A program made the position numbers and the translations under genes. The notes below the pieces were generated by a model. It made no database searches. It had not been told where the DNA came from and was given only the letters and a program-made list of their open reading frames with translations. Below are positions 1 through 10,323 of a stretch of 64,000 nucleotides of DNA, in pieces; the stretch's first letter is position 1; every line of letters starts with the position of its first letter. This stretch comes from Gnetum montanum (Eukaryota > Streptophyta > Gnetopsida > Gnetales > Gnetaceae): assembly GCA_015680685.1 (NCBI GenBank), contig MNCI01002869.1:129035-193034 (forward strand), written 5' to 3'.

Positions 1-87
1 ATAAGTTCAAAATCAGTTTCGGATAAATGGCTGGAAAATAATAATGATAATAAAATGAGCATAAATGAGTGAACCAGGCTTACTTAC

Positions 88-2014
88 CTTGGACTAGCAT
101 TTTAAATTGTATACGTTTCAACTTTGGTGCATCTACAGCTGGAGTGACCCCTCTAAAGCGCTTAGGTGTTTGAACTTTGGATTTTGCCTTCCCGATTGTT
201 TCCTTAATCACTCGATCAGCTCTTCTAGTAGTATAGGGCACATCACCTAGTTCCGACCCTACACTGTCACATGTTTGAATTGAATGATCAGATGATCCCT
301 ACATTGTAATGGAAACCAATTCGTCAATCCCCTTGGAAGCATCTTGAGACTTGGTCACCTCAAATAAGTGGCGAATCCATGGGCAAGATAGTTGGTTACG
401 ATCCCTTAACACATACTTGTTGTCTACGCGAACAACTAGAAATTCAGCCAGTAGGCACAAGTAACTGACGAAGAATGCAAAGGTGAAGTGGGATTGTGCC
501 TCAATGTTCTAACGCAACCTCACTATCTCCCCGTGAAAACCTGAAAGTAAGAACTACGTCCAATTATAACGTACCCCAGTCTCTAGAATTGTGTGCATGA
601 TGCGCGAGTTCTACCCCAAAAGTCCTCACTTGGGATAGGGACTTGGGAAACACTCGTGCCTTGAATAGGGGGTACAGCTCATTGACTTCAGTCACTTTTG
701 ATTTTCCCTACATAGGAAATCCCTTAGCACCTTTAAGAACATCCAACCAGTCCTCCAATTCACGGACAACATGGATCTCTTTTTGCACTCGATCCAAAAT
801 CACTCTAGCCCCATCTGCTGGTACACCGAAGAGGTTTGAAAAGAACTTCACTGATAGATGGAAAACTACTTTAACTCCCTTGACATGAGTGCTATAATGA
901 GTAATAGCTTCGTTGAAAGAATCAATGATCACGATCATCTCGGTCATAGAGATATCAAGACTTAGGGCAGTAAATAACTCCATGAGGCCAGCATCGCTTA
1001 AACGACTAATAATATGTGGCAGTGCCTTGTCACGTAGCCATCATTGTGCATCACTGATCTTCTCAAATTTCATGGCTAAGGTGCTCTCAATTTGCCTAGT
1101 TGTGATGGTGACTCCACCCGGGGGAACACCCATTGTATGCATAAGGTAACACTATGGAGTCAATATAATCAATGATATAGCAAGCAAACGTTAAGCCTCA
1201 AAAATACTATTACTTACCGTTGGATAATGGATTAGGGTCATTAGAAGTCAAATCAGCATCGCATGGGAAAATTGGCCCACAATGGGACCAATCCCCATGC
1301 AACCACCCCCAAGCCTCACATTGTGCAAATGCCCTGGAGTATCATTTGTGAAAATGAATAATGTCGCCCTTAGTCTGAGCTAACACTGCACCACGGAGAG
1401 TGGGATCCACCATGAAAGTCTCTAAGGCAGTATGAGCCAATGCAAGTCCATCGTCACCTATGCATACTCCTTCTTTATCAAATTGAGGCTTGCAGAGGAA
1501 CTATGGTCAAAATGTGAACAACCACTAAGCATCAAAACAGAAATGATAAATTAAACAACCTTACCTCTCTACCCTGTACAACATTCCAGGAGGATTCTGG
1601 AACAATGTGTGCGCACGAGTGGCCAGGAATAAGGTGCTATTGAGATAGTGAGAGCCATATCACAATAGGTCCCATACATGCGATAATGGATAGGTAGATT
1701 TGGGCCCTCTAGAGGGACCGTCCTCAATCATAAGCGGTCCCTTGTCGATGTCCACCATGAAAGCCACAATGCCATTTGAAGATCCTGGTAACATAGTCTC
1801 AAGCACCCTCCATGCTAATTGTTCACTTAGGTGGGACCATATTACCATGCTGATTCTGTCTAGGATAAAGGCAAGGAATTCATAGGCTCCTTCTCTGAAC
1901 CATACCCCATTCTGATCAATGATCATATCAGGAACTAGCTCGTCAGAATCAATCGGCCCAAATCACGTTAAAACTCCAACAAGCCCCACCACCAAGAGGA
2001 AAGTTTTGGGATCC
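88..2014 (-). pseudogene. Decayed spliced gene-like sequence, possibly FCP1/NIF-phosphatase-like
   Basis: Three gene-like blocks on the minus strand, each ending at a good 5' splice site: about 2014-1565 (donor GTAAGG), 1500-1218 (donor GTAAGTAA) and 1151-88 (donor GTAAGTAAG), each preceded by an AG acceptor. The first block reads KTFLLVVGLVGVLT, then VWFREGAYEFLAFIL and ISMVIWSHL. This resembles the NLI-interacting-factor/FCP1 phosphatase fold (a hydrophobic strand ending in DLDGxL, then RPGxxEFL and xGIWSS), but the catalytic aspartates are missing. The third block has an open stretch (983-708) ending in FGVPADG, a motif reminiscent of plant mobile-domain or transposon-associated proteins; I cannot decide. 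Stops interrupt all blocks and the exon phases no longer agree, so it is a pseudogene. It could be a captured host fragment or an antisense gene inside a TAT element. Family assignment is tentative; the spliced structure is firmer. Confidence 0.4.
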
Positions 2015-2040
2015 CTACAAGTATTCAAGAACCAAGGTTA

Positions 2041-2764
2041 ATGAGCTACACAAAAATAAGGTTTTACGCTGGGGGCCAACACTTAGAAAAGTTCCCAAGG
2101 TTCATGCTCAGCATGCAGACCTTGCACGCTGCACGCTGGAACGTGGGTACACAAACCTCACACGCTGAGCGTTTAAGCCCTATCCTATATGCCGAACATA
2201 TAACCAAAAAAAAAAGTACCAAACATAAAATTCACCGTGCACAAAGGGACAGAATGTTGATGTTGGCCTGCACGCTAACATCTATGCTACGGAAACAAGA
2301 CAAACCTCACACAATGTGCCAAAATCAAGAAAATTGACAGAAATAGTAAGCAAAAATACAAATTTTGGCAGAGGATCAGGGTTTACTGGCACGATGATCT
2401 TGACCATGAGGGGATCATGGGTTTGGGTGGGCATCGGAGCATTGCCTTGCTTTCCTTCATGAAGGTCAAGCTAGCCTCCTTGCTTCCCTGGTCTTTCACT
2501 CGCTTGCCATTACCCATCACATTCACGCTGAACCTTGCACATTAGGGTTTTAACCCTGCACACTACACTGAACCCTGCACGCTACGCTGAACCCTACATG
2601 CTGAGGATTTTGGTCCTCCCTGCAGGCTAAGGGTTTTGTCAGGATGTACATGCTGAATCCTTCCATTCAACTTGTCACGTCCTAATCTCTGCTGCATGAG
2701 CTACCTCCAATGCACCGAATCCTCGCCTACTCTCCCCCTGTGGTCAGATCCTCGCCTCCTCGTC
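2041..2764. repeat. GC-richer leader rich in CACGCTG words
   Basis: No gene is visible. The words CACGCTG, GCACGCTG and TACGCTGAACCCTGCACGC recur many times, often as direct repeats. The same word and its complement CAGCGTG recur in the LTR at 8441-9836, so this stretch may be part of the decayed 5' LTR or leader of TAT copy 1. I could not place an LTR boundary here. Confidence 0.4.
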
Positions 2765-3068
2765 GTGGGCCTGAGGTTCATGCTGACGCTGTGGGCCTAA
2801 GGTTCATGATGACACTGTGGGCCTGAGGTTCATGCTAACATCATGAACTTGAGGTTCACGCTGATGCTGTGGGCCCAAGGTTGACGCTGACTCCGTGGGC
2901 CCAAGGTTGATGCTGACATCATGGGCTAGAGGTTGACGCTGAAACTATCACCTGAAATTCACACCAACGCTACAAAATTGAAACTCACATTCACGCTGCA
3001 AAACTAAGTTCAAGTTCATACTGCAAAATTAAACTCATGTTCACGCTGCAAGATTGGGTTCACGTTGC
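2765..3068 (+). repeat. 26-bp minisatellite, about 12 copies
   Basis: Units start with GTGGGCCTGAGGTTCATGCT and continue for six more bases. Seven consecutive units are exactly 26 bp long: 2765-2790, 2791-2816, 2817-2842, 2843-2868, 2869-2894, 2895-2920 and 2921-2946. They are followed by about five more degenerate 25-26 bp units of the GCAAAATTAAACTCATGTTC type, ending near 3068. The period is not a multiple of three, so it does not code for a peptide repeat. Minisatellites in non-coding parts are typical of TAT/Ogre elements. Confidence 0.85.
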
Positions 3069-3487
3069 AATCACAAAAGTAGCTCACTCATTGGTTATGT
3101 TAAATTACTCTTATAAGTCCTCACGCTCCTCGTCACCCTTGCTGAAATCAACACTTTGAGTATTTTTACTCCAACATAAAATGGAAATTTTACTCCAAAA
3201 ATTGGTTAAACATTACTTGCATAGGACCTTCCCTCTCATATTGACTCACTTTAATTGAACTAAACATCTTGGTACACACTCTTCGTTTCGCAATCTCACA
3301 CTCAGTAACAGTTACAAATTGCATAATCAATTAGAAATCATAAGCGAACAGCCATAACTGACTCAGTAAGGCCTTAAACTATCACATTCGGCTCGGTAAG
3401 GCCTTAAATTGCCATGCATCTAGGTACGACAATAAATTACCACTGCATACCTTAGTCACTATCAAACGTACACATGAGTTACATTGC
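3069..3487 (+). other. Leader before pol, intron-like
   Basis: Non-coding. It holds two copies of a GTAAGGCCTTAAACT-like motif (about 3366-3410), related to the CTAAGACCTTAAACTG repeats that precede pol in TAT copy 2 at 10051-10255. A pyrimidine-rich stretch ending in TTATTGGCAG lies just beyond, at about 3520-3540. Confidence 0.45.
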
Positions 3488-3964
3488 TTGGAAAGAATAA
3501 TAACCCGCCTAGCTCACTTTGCTCCCTATTTATTGGCAGGAGTAAGCATGATTGATTGCAAGCATCTATTCACACCATTGACCATCAATGGATCATACAG
3601 AAAGATTGCAAGAGAAATCAACGTAAATTCTATCGACTTAGGTCCATCAATAGACGACACATTTGTAGCCTCACTGCAACAAACATTAGACAACTATGAA
3701 AGTATGACCAAATCCCTAGACATAGAAGCTGATAGCATCACTGAAGACCTGTTAATTGACACCCCCATAACTATGCCTGATGGTGAAGTTAAGGTATTAA
3801 AATTAAGCACACTATTACAACCTAAACTTGCCAAGGACATGGAACACGTGCTTCGTGAAAACATGAAAGCATTTTCTTGGTCTTACAATGACATGTCTGG
3901 ACTAGATCCTCGCATTGTCCAACACAACATTATACTCGATCCCAAGTTAAGACTAGTGAAGTAG
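3488..3964 (+). pseudogene. TAT pol: region between protease and RT
   Basis: An open stretch of 158 codons, the start of the surviving pol frame. It ends in the pattern that precedes RT in TAT elements: a segment with MEHVLRENMKAFSWSYNDM, then SGLDPRIVQHNI and a lysine-rich joint into RT. The first ATG probably lies inside an intron, because a pyrimidine tract and TTGGCAG occur at about codon 18; the real coding part likely begins after that AG. Copy 2 has the equivalent segment at 10344-10600. The next stop follows LRLVK at 3964, where intact relatives continue into RT. Confidence 0.75.
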
Positions 3965-4720
3965 AAAGCACGCAAGGTCAAACCTGAGGTAGAACTGGTA
4001 GTTCGCAATGAGATTACTAAGCTTTATCAAGCTAGTTTCATTCAGGCTGTTTACTACATTGACTGGGTATCCAACATGGTTATAGTCCCAAAGAAGAATG
4101 GAAGCATTCACCTATGCATAGACTTCAGGGACCTCAACATCACAACCATAAAGGATGACTTCCCACTACCTAGCATTGATCAACTTGTTGACTCAACTAC
4201 GGGGCATGCACTGTTGTCTTTTATGGATGGCTTTTCAGGATATAACTAGATATGGATTAACCCAGAACATCAGCTCAGGATGACCTTCATGACATCATGT
4301 GGTACCTTTTGTTATACAATGATGCCATTCAGCTTGAAGAATGTCGGTGCCACATATCAAAGAGCAATGACATTCATTTTTAGCGATTACATACTTCATT
4401 CTCTCAATGATTATGTGGATGACATCATGGTTAAATCAAAAACACCAAAGCAACACATACAAGACTTATATTTGGTTTTAAAATGTTGTCTAAAATATGA
4501 ACTTAGGCTCAACCAGAAGAAATGTGTCTTTGGGGTAAAAATGGGCAAGATGCTAGGCTTTGTAGTATCAGAAACAAGAATATGAGTAGATCCAAACAAG
4601 GTTAAAGCTATCACCAACTTGAAACCACCAAGCAACCTTACCGAACTTTGAGGTCTATAAGGTAGATTACAGTTCATCAGGCATTTCATAGAAAAACTAA
4701 TGGACAAGTTGAAACCTATG
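3965..4720 (+). pseudogene. TAT reverse transcriptase, interrupted by stops
   Basis: RNA-dependent DNA polymerase domain. Visible motifs in order: WVSNMVIVPKKNGSIHLCID (motif 1-2), FPLPSIDQLVDSTTGHALLS followed by FMDGFSGYN (first catalytic Asp), TFCYTMMPFSLKNVGATYQR, YVDDIMVKS (catalytic YVDD kept), LRLNQKKCVFGV and GKMLGFVVSETRI. Stops interrupt the frame at 3964, after FSGYN (about 4249), after ETRI (4585) and twice near 4650-4665. Apart from the stops the frame is continuous, so decay is mainly by point mutation. Confidence 0.9.
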
Positions 4721-4739
4721 AACCACTTGCTACGTAGGA

Positions 4740-5155
4740 ATGTCCATTTTGAATGGACTTCATAGTGCCAGGAAGCATTTGATAACATTAAAATGGCACT
4801 TGTTCAACTACCGATAGTCTATCTGCCTCAGAATAACAAACCATTCTATATCTACCTGGCCACTTCAGATTCATCCATCGCATCTATGCTTTGCCAGAAA
4901 CGAGATGATGGAATTGAAGTCCCTATCTATTATTTAATCCATGCATTAGTAGCCCATGAGAAGAGGTACAATGAGGTGGAGAGGTCGTGTTTAGCCCTTA
5001 TCGTTTCCTTGAACAAATGGCGACATTATCTCTTCCACATCCAAGTCAATATAATCTGTAAGGATAATGTGCTCAGAGCCATCACGGGCAATCTCTACGA
5101 ATCAAGTAAGATAGCTCGCTTGAAAGCCATGATAGCTAAATTTGACCTACACTAA
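4740..5155 (+). pseudogene. TAT RNase H (first, retroviral-type)
   Basis: Follows RT in the same frame after a stop at about 4762. It shows PIVYLPQNNKPFYIYLATSD, then IASMLCQKRDDG, the PIYYLIHALVAHEKRYNEVE segment that contains the active-site Glu region, and LALIVSLNKWRHYLFHIQVN. It degrades the RNA strand of the RNA/DNA hybrid during reverse transcription. It ends at KFDLH with a stop, followed by the linker to the second RNase H. Confidence 0.85.
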
Positions 5156-5197
5156 GAAGTGTAGTCATCAGTTAAGGATCAAGCTATAACAACTCAA

Positions 5198-5700
5198 ATG
5201 ACTATATCACCAATGCATGATCAAGCAACAATAGAGCCAGAGTTCCCAGATGAAAATGTGAGTGCAATAGACATAGTGCCTGATAACTATGATGCCATCT
5301 TGAATTTTGATGGAGCATCCACCTCTCGAGGGGGAAGTGTCGCTACTATCATCACCTATCCCTCCGGGGAGATCCAACCCTTTGCTTATCGTTTCAATTT
5401 TTACTATACCAACAACGTAGCAGAGTACGAAGGTCTCCTTAGAGGTCTCATAGCGACACTAGCTTTCGACATCACATGACTCGTAGTTAGAGGTGAGTCA
5501 CAGTTAGTTCTAAATCAAGTCATAGACGTTTACACATGCAAAGCACAACACTTATAACCATATTGTGATTTGAATAAGCATTTGCTGAAGCGATTCCAAA
5601 ACATAGATGTACACCATGTTTCCAGAAATGATAACACCATTGCAGATGCACTAGCTACGTTAGCCCTAAACTTAGCACCAAACATGTTCCACACATTGCC
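5198..5700 (+). pseudogene. TAT second RNase H (archaeal-type aRNH)
   Basis: A second, different RNase H: NFDGASTSRGGS (first Asp), YRFNFYYTNNVAEYEGLLRG (the NNxAEYxA signature with its Glu), LVVRGESQLVLNQV (second Asp position occupied by Glu), and VSRNDNTIADALATLA (last Asp). This order is characteristic of the aRNH that TAT-lineage plant retrotransposons carry. The frame is broken by stops after FDIT (5477) and near 5556. It is the main evidence for placing copy 1 in the TAT clade rather than Athila or chromoviruses. Confidence 0.85.
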
Positions 5701-7027
5701 TAGTTCTATAATCAATTGCGCTAAACCCATAACTGATACTCCCGATGAATTACCGATTACATCAGTTAGTACAACACACACAGTAGAATGGTATGATGAC
5801 ATAAAAGAGTACCTTCTACATAGTGAAACACCGCGACATCTAACAAATGTACAAAACGAAGCAGTACAAAACCATTCTCAACAGTATGCATTAGTAGGTG
5901 ACATGTTGTGTCGTAGATCCTACGAAGGTATCCTGTTAATGTGCATTAGTAGCATTGATGGCTAGACCATTTTGGAGCAAGTACATGAAGGACTCTGCAG
6001 AGGGCACATAGTGCCCAAAGCAATGGCAACCAAAATAAGCTATTTAGTGTACTATTAGCCACACATGGAGTACAACTATTTCTCCAAGGTCAAAACATGT
6101 AATATGTGTCAAAAGTATGGTAATCTTATACATGTTCCACCCAACGAATTGCATACGGCTCAAATCACATGGCCTTTCCAGAAATGGGGGTTAGACATCA
6201 TTGGACCAATAACTCCCCCATCTTCAACAGGGCATAGCTTCATTATAACCATGACTAAATATTTCAAAAAATGGGTGGAAGCTATCCCCCTTAGGAAGAC
6301 TACATCGAAACAAGTATGCAACTTTATCCTAGAAAACATTGTGACCGGCTTTGTCATCCCAATGGCCATCATTACTGATAACAGACCACAATTCAGCAGT
6401 GTCGAAACAAAAACCTTCTGTGACAGCTTAGGCATTAAACATTCATTCTCATCCCCATATTACCCTCAGAGTAATAGGTAGGCCGAAGCTACGAACAATA
6501 TTGTCATCTCAGTGCTAAAGAAGATGCTTATGCAAAGCAAGAGAAAATGGCATGAACAGTTGGTATACGCATTATGGGCTTATCGCACTACACATCAGAC
6601 TTCCACAGGTAAAACGCCATATAGTCTTGTTTATGGTTTGGAAGCTGTTTTACCTTTGGAGTTGTAGGTACCATCTTTAAGGATCACACTCTCCGGATTC
6701 CTCGATGAAAGTCAAAGAAATGATTTGCACATCGTTGACTTGGACTCGCTAGAGGAGGAATGCATGCGTGCACTCAATCAGATTGAGTGGTATCAGAAAC
6801 AACAGCGACGACACCATCAACATGACATTCATAAGCGCCTGATCAAAGAAGGAGACCTTGTACTTAAGACGGTCCGTGAACATGCGGACAAATTCGCAAT
6901 GAACTGGGAAGGACCCTACTTTGTCACCAAGGCATACGACAACAAAGCATTTAAACTAACTGACATGGAAGGAAATGAGCTTGCACACCTGACCAATCAC
7001 TTGTACTTGAAACCGTTCTACATTTGA
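5701..7027 (+). pseudogene. TAT integrase with C-terminal domain
   Basis: The integrase joins cDNA to chromosomal DNA. Zinc-binding part: HEGLCRGHIVPKA (about 5985) and CNMCQKYGN (about 6102). Catalytic core: KWGLDIIGPITPPSS (first Asp), IITDNRPQFSS (second Asp; the usual G after N is R), YYPQSNR then a stop then AEATN (the catalytic Glu). The distal part has WHEQLVYALWAYRTTHQTST and GKTPYSLVYGLEAVLPLEL. The C-terminal part has FAMNWEGPYFVTKAYDNKAF and NHLYLKPFYI and ends at a natural-looking stop at 7025. Other stops lie at 5963, 6058 and 6665. There is no chromodomain, as expected for TAT. Confidence 0.9.
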
Positions 7028-7049
7028 GCATAAACTCAGGTACACGAAC

Positions 7050-7160
7050 GTCCTGGAATCATGACAGTAAACTGATACCACAGAATGTCTTGGGATCATA
7101 ATGGTAAATTGATACCATAGAATGTCCTAGAATCATGATGGTAAACTGATACCACAGTTC
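7050..7160 (+). repeat. 37-bp tandem repeat, three full units
   Basis: Units at 7050-7086, 7087-7123 and 7124-7160, consensus GTCCTGGAATCATGATGGTA then AACTGATACCACAGAAT. Degenerate derivatives (TAAACTGCCAC, TATAAACTGGCA) continue to about 7370. Homologous 38-bp units lie in the same place in copy 2 (11218-11328), so this is a family feature downstream of integrase. Confidence 0.8.
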
Positions 7161-8427
7161 ATCTACAATGACAATAAACTAGCACCCATCTGGTATGACA
7201 TTAAACTGCCACAGTTTCATCCACCGGAGCCCACTAAGACTATAAAATGGTTTGTCTCTCCACAATCCGCCAAGACTATAAACTGGCAATGTACCATCTG
7301 CTACAATGCTAAACTAGCAACTTCTAATGGGTTATGACATAAAACTAACCTATGACTATAAACTGGCAGCTTCGTCTCTAGCCTCTTGGCCTGTAGCTGC
7401 ATTCAAACTTCATCAAGAGCCACTGCCTCACTCATCATCAGTTGATCTTAACAACAGTACTGCCATTCATATTCAATGCCTGAAATCTCATTTGGTGCCT
7501 TTGTTTCATCAGTTGCTGTCCAAGTCTAAGCTTACTTCTTCACTCGTGGTTTTCTTATCTCCTTGGAGTTGTGTTTGCAGGATGACACTCAACGGTGTTT
7601 GTACACGGATGCATTTCATCACAGCAGTGAGGTATCACATTGTCCCAAATGCACGCAACTAGGTTAATCAATCTGTTCAAATGTACTCTCCCAGTTCCCA
7701 AGACATTCTCCATTTCCCTAAAACTTTGGTTCCCCTTCCTATTCGGTTACAATTTCCAAACACACATCCCAAAACTTTGAGCACACTATTGCACGCTCTG
7801 ACACTCTCAAGCAATTGCAACACATGACATGGCACTTGAGAATCAATACAAGATCAAAACAAAGCTTTGTCCAAAAAAAAACAAGACCCTTGGCACTTCC
7901 CATACAAGCCCCAGGAGGGAAGGCAATTGTCTTGGAAGCAAGTACTCATGTCTCAAACACACAAGTAACATCTCATGGCGTGGCTTTGGCTCTTCGCCAA
8001 CAGGTTTCCTTTAACGTTAAACAGAGGCCCTATTCCTCCAAAGAACGCAACACATCATCATGTGGCTTTGGTTGTGCCAACAAGTTTTCCTAAACACTAA
8101 ACAAGAGTCTTGTTTCGCCAAAGGATGTACACCTCATGGTTTGGTTCTAAGTCTGCTAGACAATGGCTATTGACAAGGATCAACAGGACTTGTATGCACA
8201 CCAAAGCATCCCCTTCACCCATGCACAATCCCTTGATCAGTTCCCAATCCCCACAATTTATGTTTCCCTATCTAGCTGCGAACTTCATTTCCCCACTCCC
8301 ATGTACTATTGAACATGATGCGATGACATCTGGCCAAGTGCCAAAGGAAAATTTTTCTACCAAGTTGCTTATGGTGTTTTGTACTTCTTTGTCGACGCTT
8401 CTCGGGTCGATTTCTCCAAGAATCAAC
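7161..8427 (+). other. 3' non-coding region of TAT copy 1
   Basis: After the degenerate repeat tail (to about 7370) I see no coding similarity; the open frames here are short and lack motifs. The stretch shares words with 11500-12847 of copy 2, for example the segment ending in CTTTGTCGACGCTTCTC just before the polypurine tract. Confidence 0.5.
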
Positions 8428-8436
8428 AAAGAGGGG
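8428..8436 (+). other. Polypurine tract of TAT copy 1
   Basis: AAAGAGGGG, four bases before the LTR start TGAAAC. The same tract in the same context, TCAACAAAGAGGGGC, precedes the LTR of copy 2 at 12848-12856. The tract primes plus-strand DNA synthesis, so its repeat before both LTRs fixes the LTR starts and orientation. Confidence 0.75.
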
Positions 8437-8440
8437 CCAA

Positions 8441-9836
8441 TGAAACACCAAAAAATTCTAAGCTTAGCACTTCTCCAACAAGGATCGAGCTAAAGTCATG
8501 ATGCTCCCCACCATGACTGAAGCTTGATGGCCTCACAGACAACTTCAAACGGAGTTAAATTGAACAGGAAATGGTTCCCTAGGATCCACATAAGACTACA
8601 ATAACATCTGGCATCAAACCTAGAAAATATTAAGCCCAAAAGACTTGGTTTTCACTAAGTATGCATCCTGTACACCCAGCGTGTACGCCTAGCATATACG
8701 CCCAGCGTATGACTTCAAAGGTGACCCAAAACAGGCACTTCAGAGCAAGATTTTCAGAAGGCATAAACTCTCAGAGACAGGGCAATTATTAGGAATCATC
8801 ATGGGCTTAGGAAAATTGATTTTTTACTTGAAATAATGCATTTTGGAGCTCACACGCTGAGCATGTACATCCTGCATGCCTAGCGTGTACACCCAGCGTG
8901 CAGCCCAGTGTGTATGCCCAATGTGCAGCCCAGTGTACACCAGTCAGAGCCTTCCAAAACCATGTTAGCTATAGTCCAAATGAGCCCAAATTTGATAGGT
9001 AGCATTCTCATGATCCAAGGGCCAAATTCAAGATTTTCTATTGTAACAGTATATTCGTTTGTAAAGTTCAATTCTCTTGCGTTGGGCAAGTTTGTATGCT
9101 GAGTTCACATGCCCAGCATGTACATGTTGGCATGCAGCACGCTGTACAGTTGTAATTTTCTTTGCACTCAGACAATGTAGCCACATGTCACCCGACCTAA
9201 AATTCGCTCACCTATGGTGACTCATACCCTTCCAGATCTGAATCCTATGCCCAAAAACCTCATAAAACCCCAATTTTTCACTGGATCGGGGTTGACAATT
9301 TTGGGGCAAATAGGAGACAAAAACCTGAAGGTGCTTAGCAAATCAAAGAGGAACTCCATATGCTGGACTTCTACCCTATATGTTGAGTATACAGCCTTCA
9401 CACTGCACCTGCAGTTTAAACCAGCTAACCATCATCCATCCGCATCCACCGGGGCTCTTCGTCCGCCTTGTGTCAGATCCACAACTACGTTCAGACCAGT
9501 GCATTGTAATCTCGACTTTCTTTCAATAAAGTTGCTTCATTTCTGGCTAAGATCTATTATAGTTTTCATTTATCTCTGTTTGCCCCTTCATTTATATTTC
9601 TGCGCACTTACATTCCAGTTTATGCTTATCATGCTCTGTACACATAACCCAGTGTAGTGCATATTGGCATACGTTTGGGGAAATCCTTGTCTGATCCGCG
9701 TAAGGACCACCCAAGGTACTTTACCTTTGTCAATTCTAGCTCATCCTCAAGCGAAGGTAGAGTCTTCTGTGCTTATCTGTAAATCACATGATGCTTGTCC
9801 CATTCCAGCCTTGCATCGATGATTTCGGACAGTACA
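8441..9836 (+). repeat. 3' LTR of TAT copy 1 (1396 bp)
   Basis: Starts TGAAACACCAAAAAATTC, like the solo LTR at 56369, and ends GGACAGTACA, like GGTCGCTACA of that solo LTR. It carries clusters of CACGCTG/CAGCGTG words (8665-8715, 8850-8945, 9095-9150) in U3, an AATAAA near 9523, and a U5 segment TTGTCTGATCCGCG (about 9688) that matches TGTCTAATCGAC of the solo LTR. No clean TATAAATA remains. The right edge is by alignment with the other LTRs and less certain than the left. Confidence 0.7.
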
Positions 9837-9889
9837 CCCTATTTATAGCTTATAGGGTTACAACACTTGTTAATTTTCAGGACGTTCCA

Positions 9890-9977
9890 TGTCCCGCACA
9901 TAACATGGGACATCCTACTCCCCACACGTAACATGGAATTCCCTTGTTCCCTGCAACTTAGCATGGGACACCCCATG
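9890..9977 (+). repeat. About 29-bp repeat, three units
   Basis: Three related units built on ACATAACATGGGACATCC (about 9898, 9926, 9956). The words CATGTCCC and GGGACATG also form short inverted repeats. Non-coding. Confidence 0.55.
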
Positions 9978-10050
9978 TCTATAACAACGTAGCACACAGC
10001 TGTAGCATAGCATGTAAATACACCAAAATTTTCACCTCATTTTTATAATG

Positions 10051-10255
10051 TTGCATGGTTACGGTCTTCTATGACCTTAAAGTGGCAATTTTGACTTATA
10101 ATTTTGCATAGTCATGATCTGATATGACCTTGTTGACCTTGTTGACTTATAATTTTGCATAGTTGTGGTCTGCTAAGATCTTAAACTAGAAATTTTGAAA
10201 TATAATTTTGCATGGTTATGATCCGCTAAGACCTTAAACTGACATCTATGTAACA
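10051..10255 (+). repeat. 53-bp tandem repeat, four units
   Basis: Units start TTGCATGGTTACGGTC and end TTATAATT: 10051-10103 (53 bp), 10104-10154 (51), 10155-10207 (53) and 10208-10255. The core CTAAGACCTTAAACTG also occurs before pol in copy 1 (3366-3410). The array lies immediately before the surviving pol, in the place where Ogre elements carry an intron. Confidence 0.8.
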
Positions 10256-10323
10256 TTGCATAATCACCTTGCATATATTTCATCGCATGTCGCTCTATTA
10301 AGCATGTATCACTTGAAATCTAT

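Larger units (their letters stand above)
3488..9836 (+). mobile_element. TAT/Ogre-lineage Ty3/gypsy element, copy 1 (pol to 3' LTR)
   Basis: Order seen: pol with protease-RT linker, reverse transcriptase, RNase H, a second archaeal-type RNase H, integrase; then a 1.4-kb non-coding 3' region, polypurine tract AAAGAGGGG and a 3' LTR starting TGAAAC. The second RNase H between the first one and integrase is diagnostic of the TAT clade (Ogre, Retand, Grande). Gag and protease are not recognisable upstream and no 5' LTR boundary was found; the leader 2041-3487 probably belongs to the element. Pol has at least nine in-frame stops and is inactive. The 3' LTR ends at 9836 and the next sequence looks like the inside of copy 2, so copy 1 may be inserted in copy 2. 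Confidence 0.8.

Noticed and set aside
643-1149. Plus-strand open frames in the first 1.2 kb
   Set aside because: The minus strand has consistent splice donors and longer similarity; the plus frames are shadows.
9837-9860. TATAAATAGGG on the minus strand just after the LTR of copy 1
   Set aside because: No other LTR or promoter features on that strand; it is part of a short chance palindrome (CCCTAT...ATAGGG).
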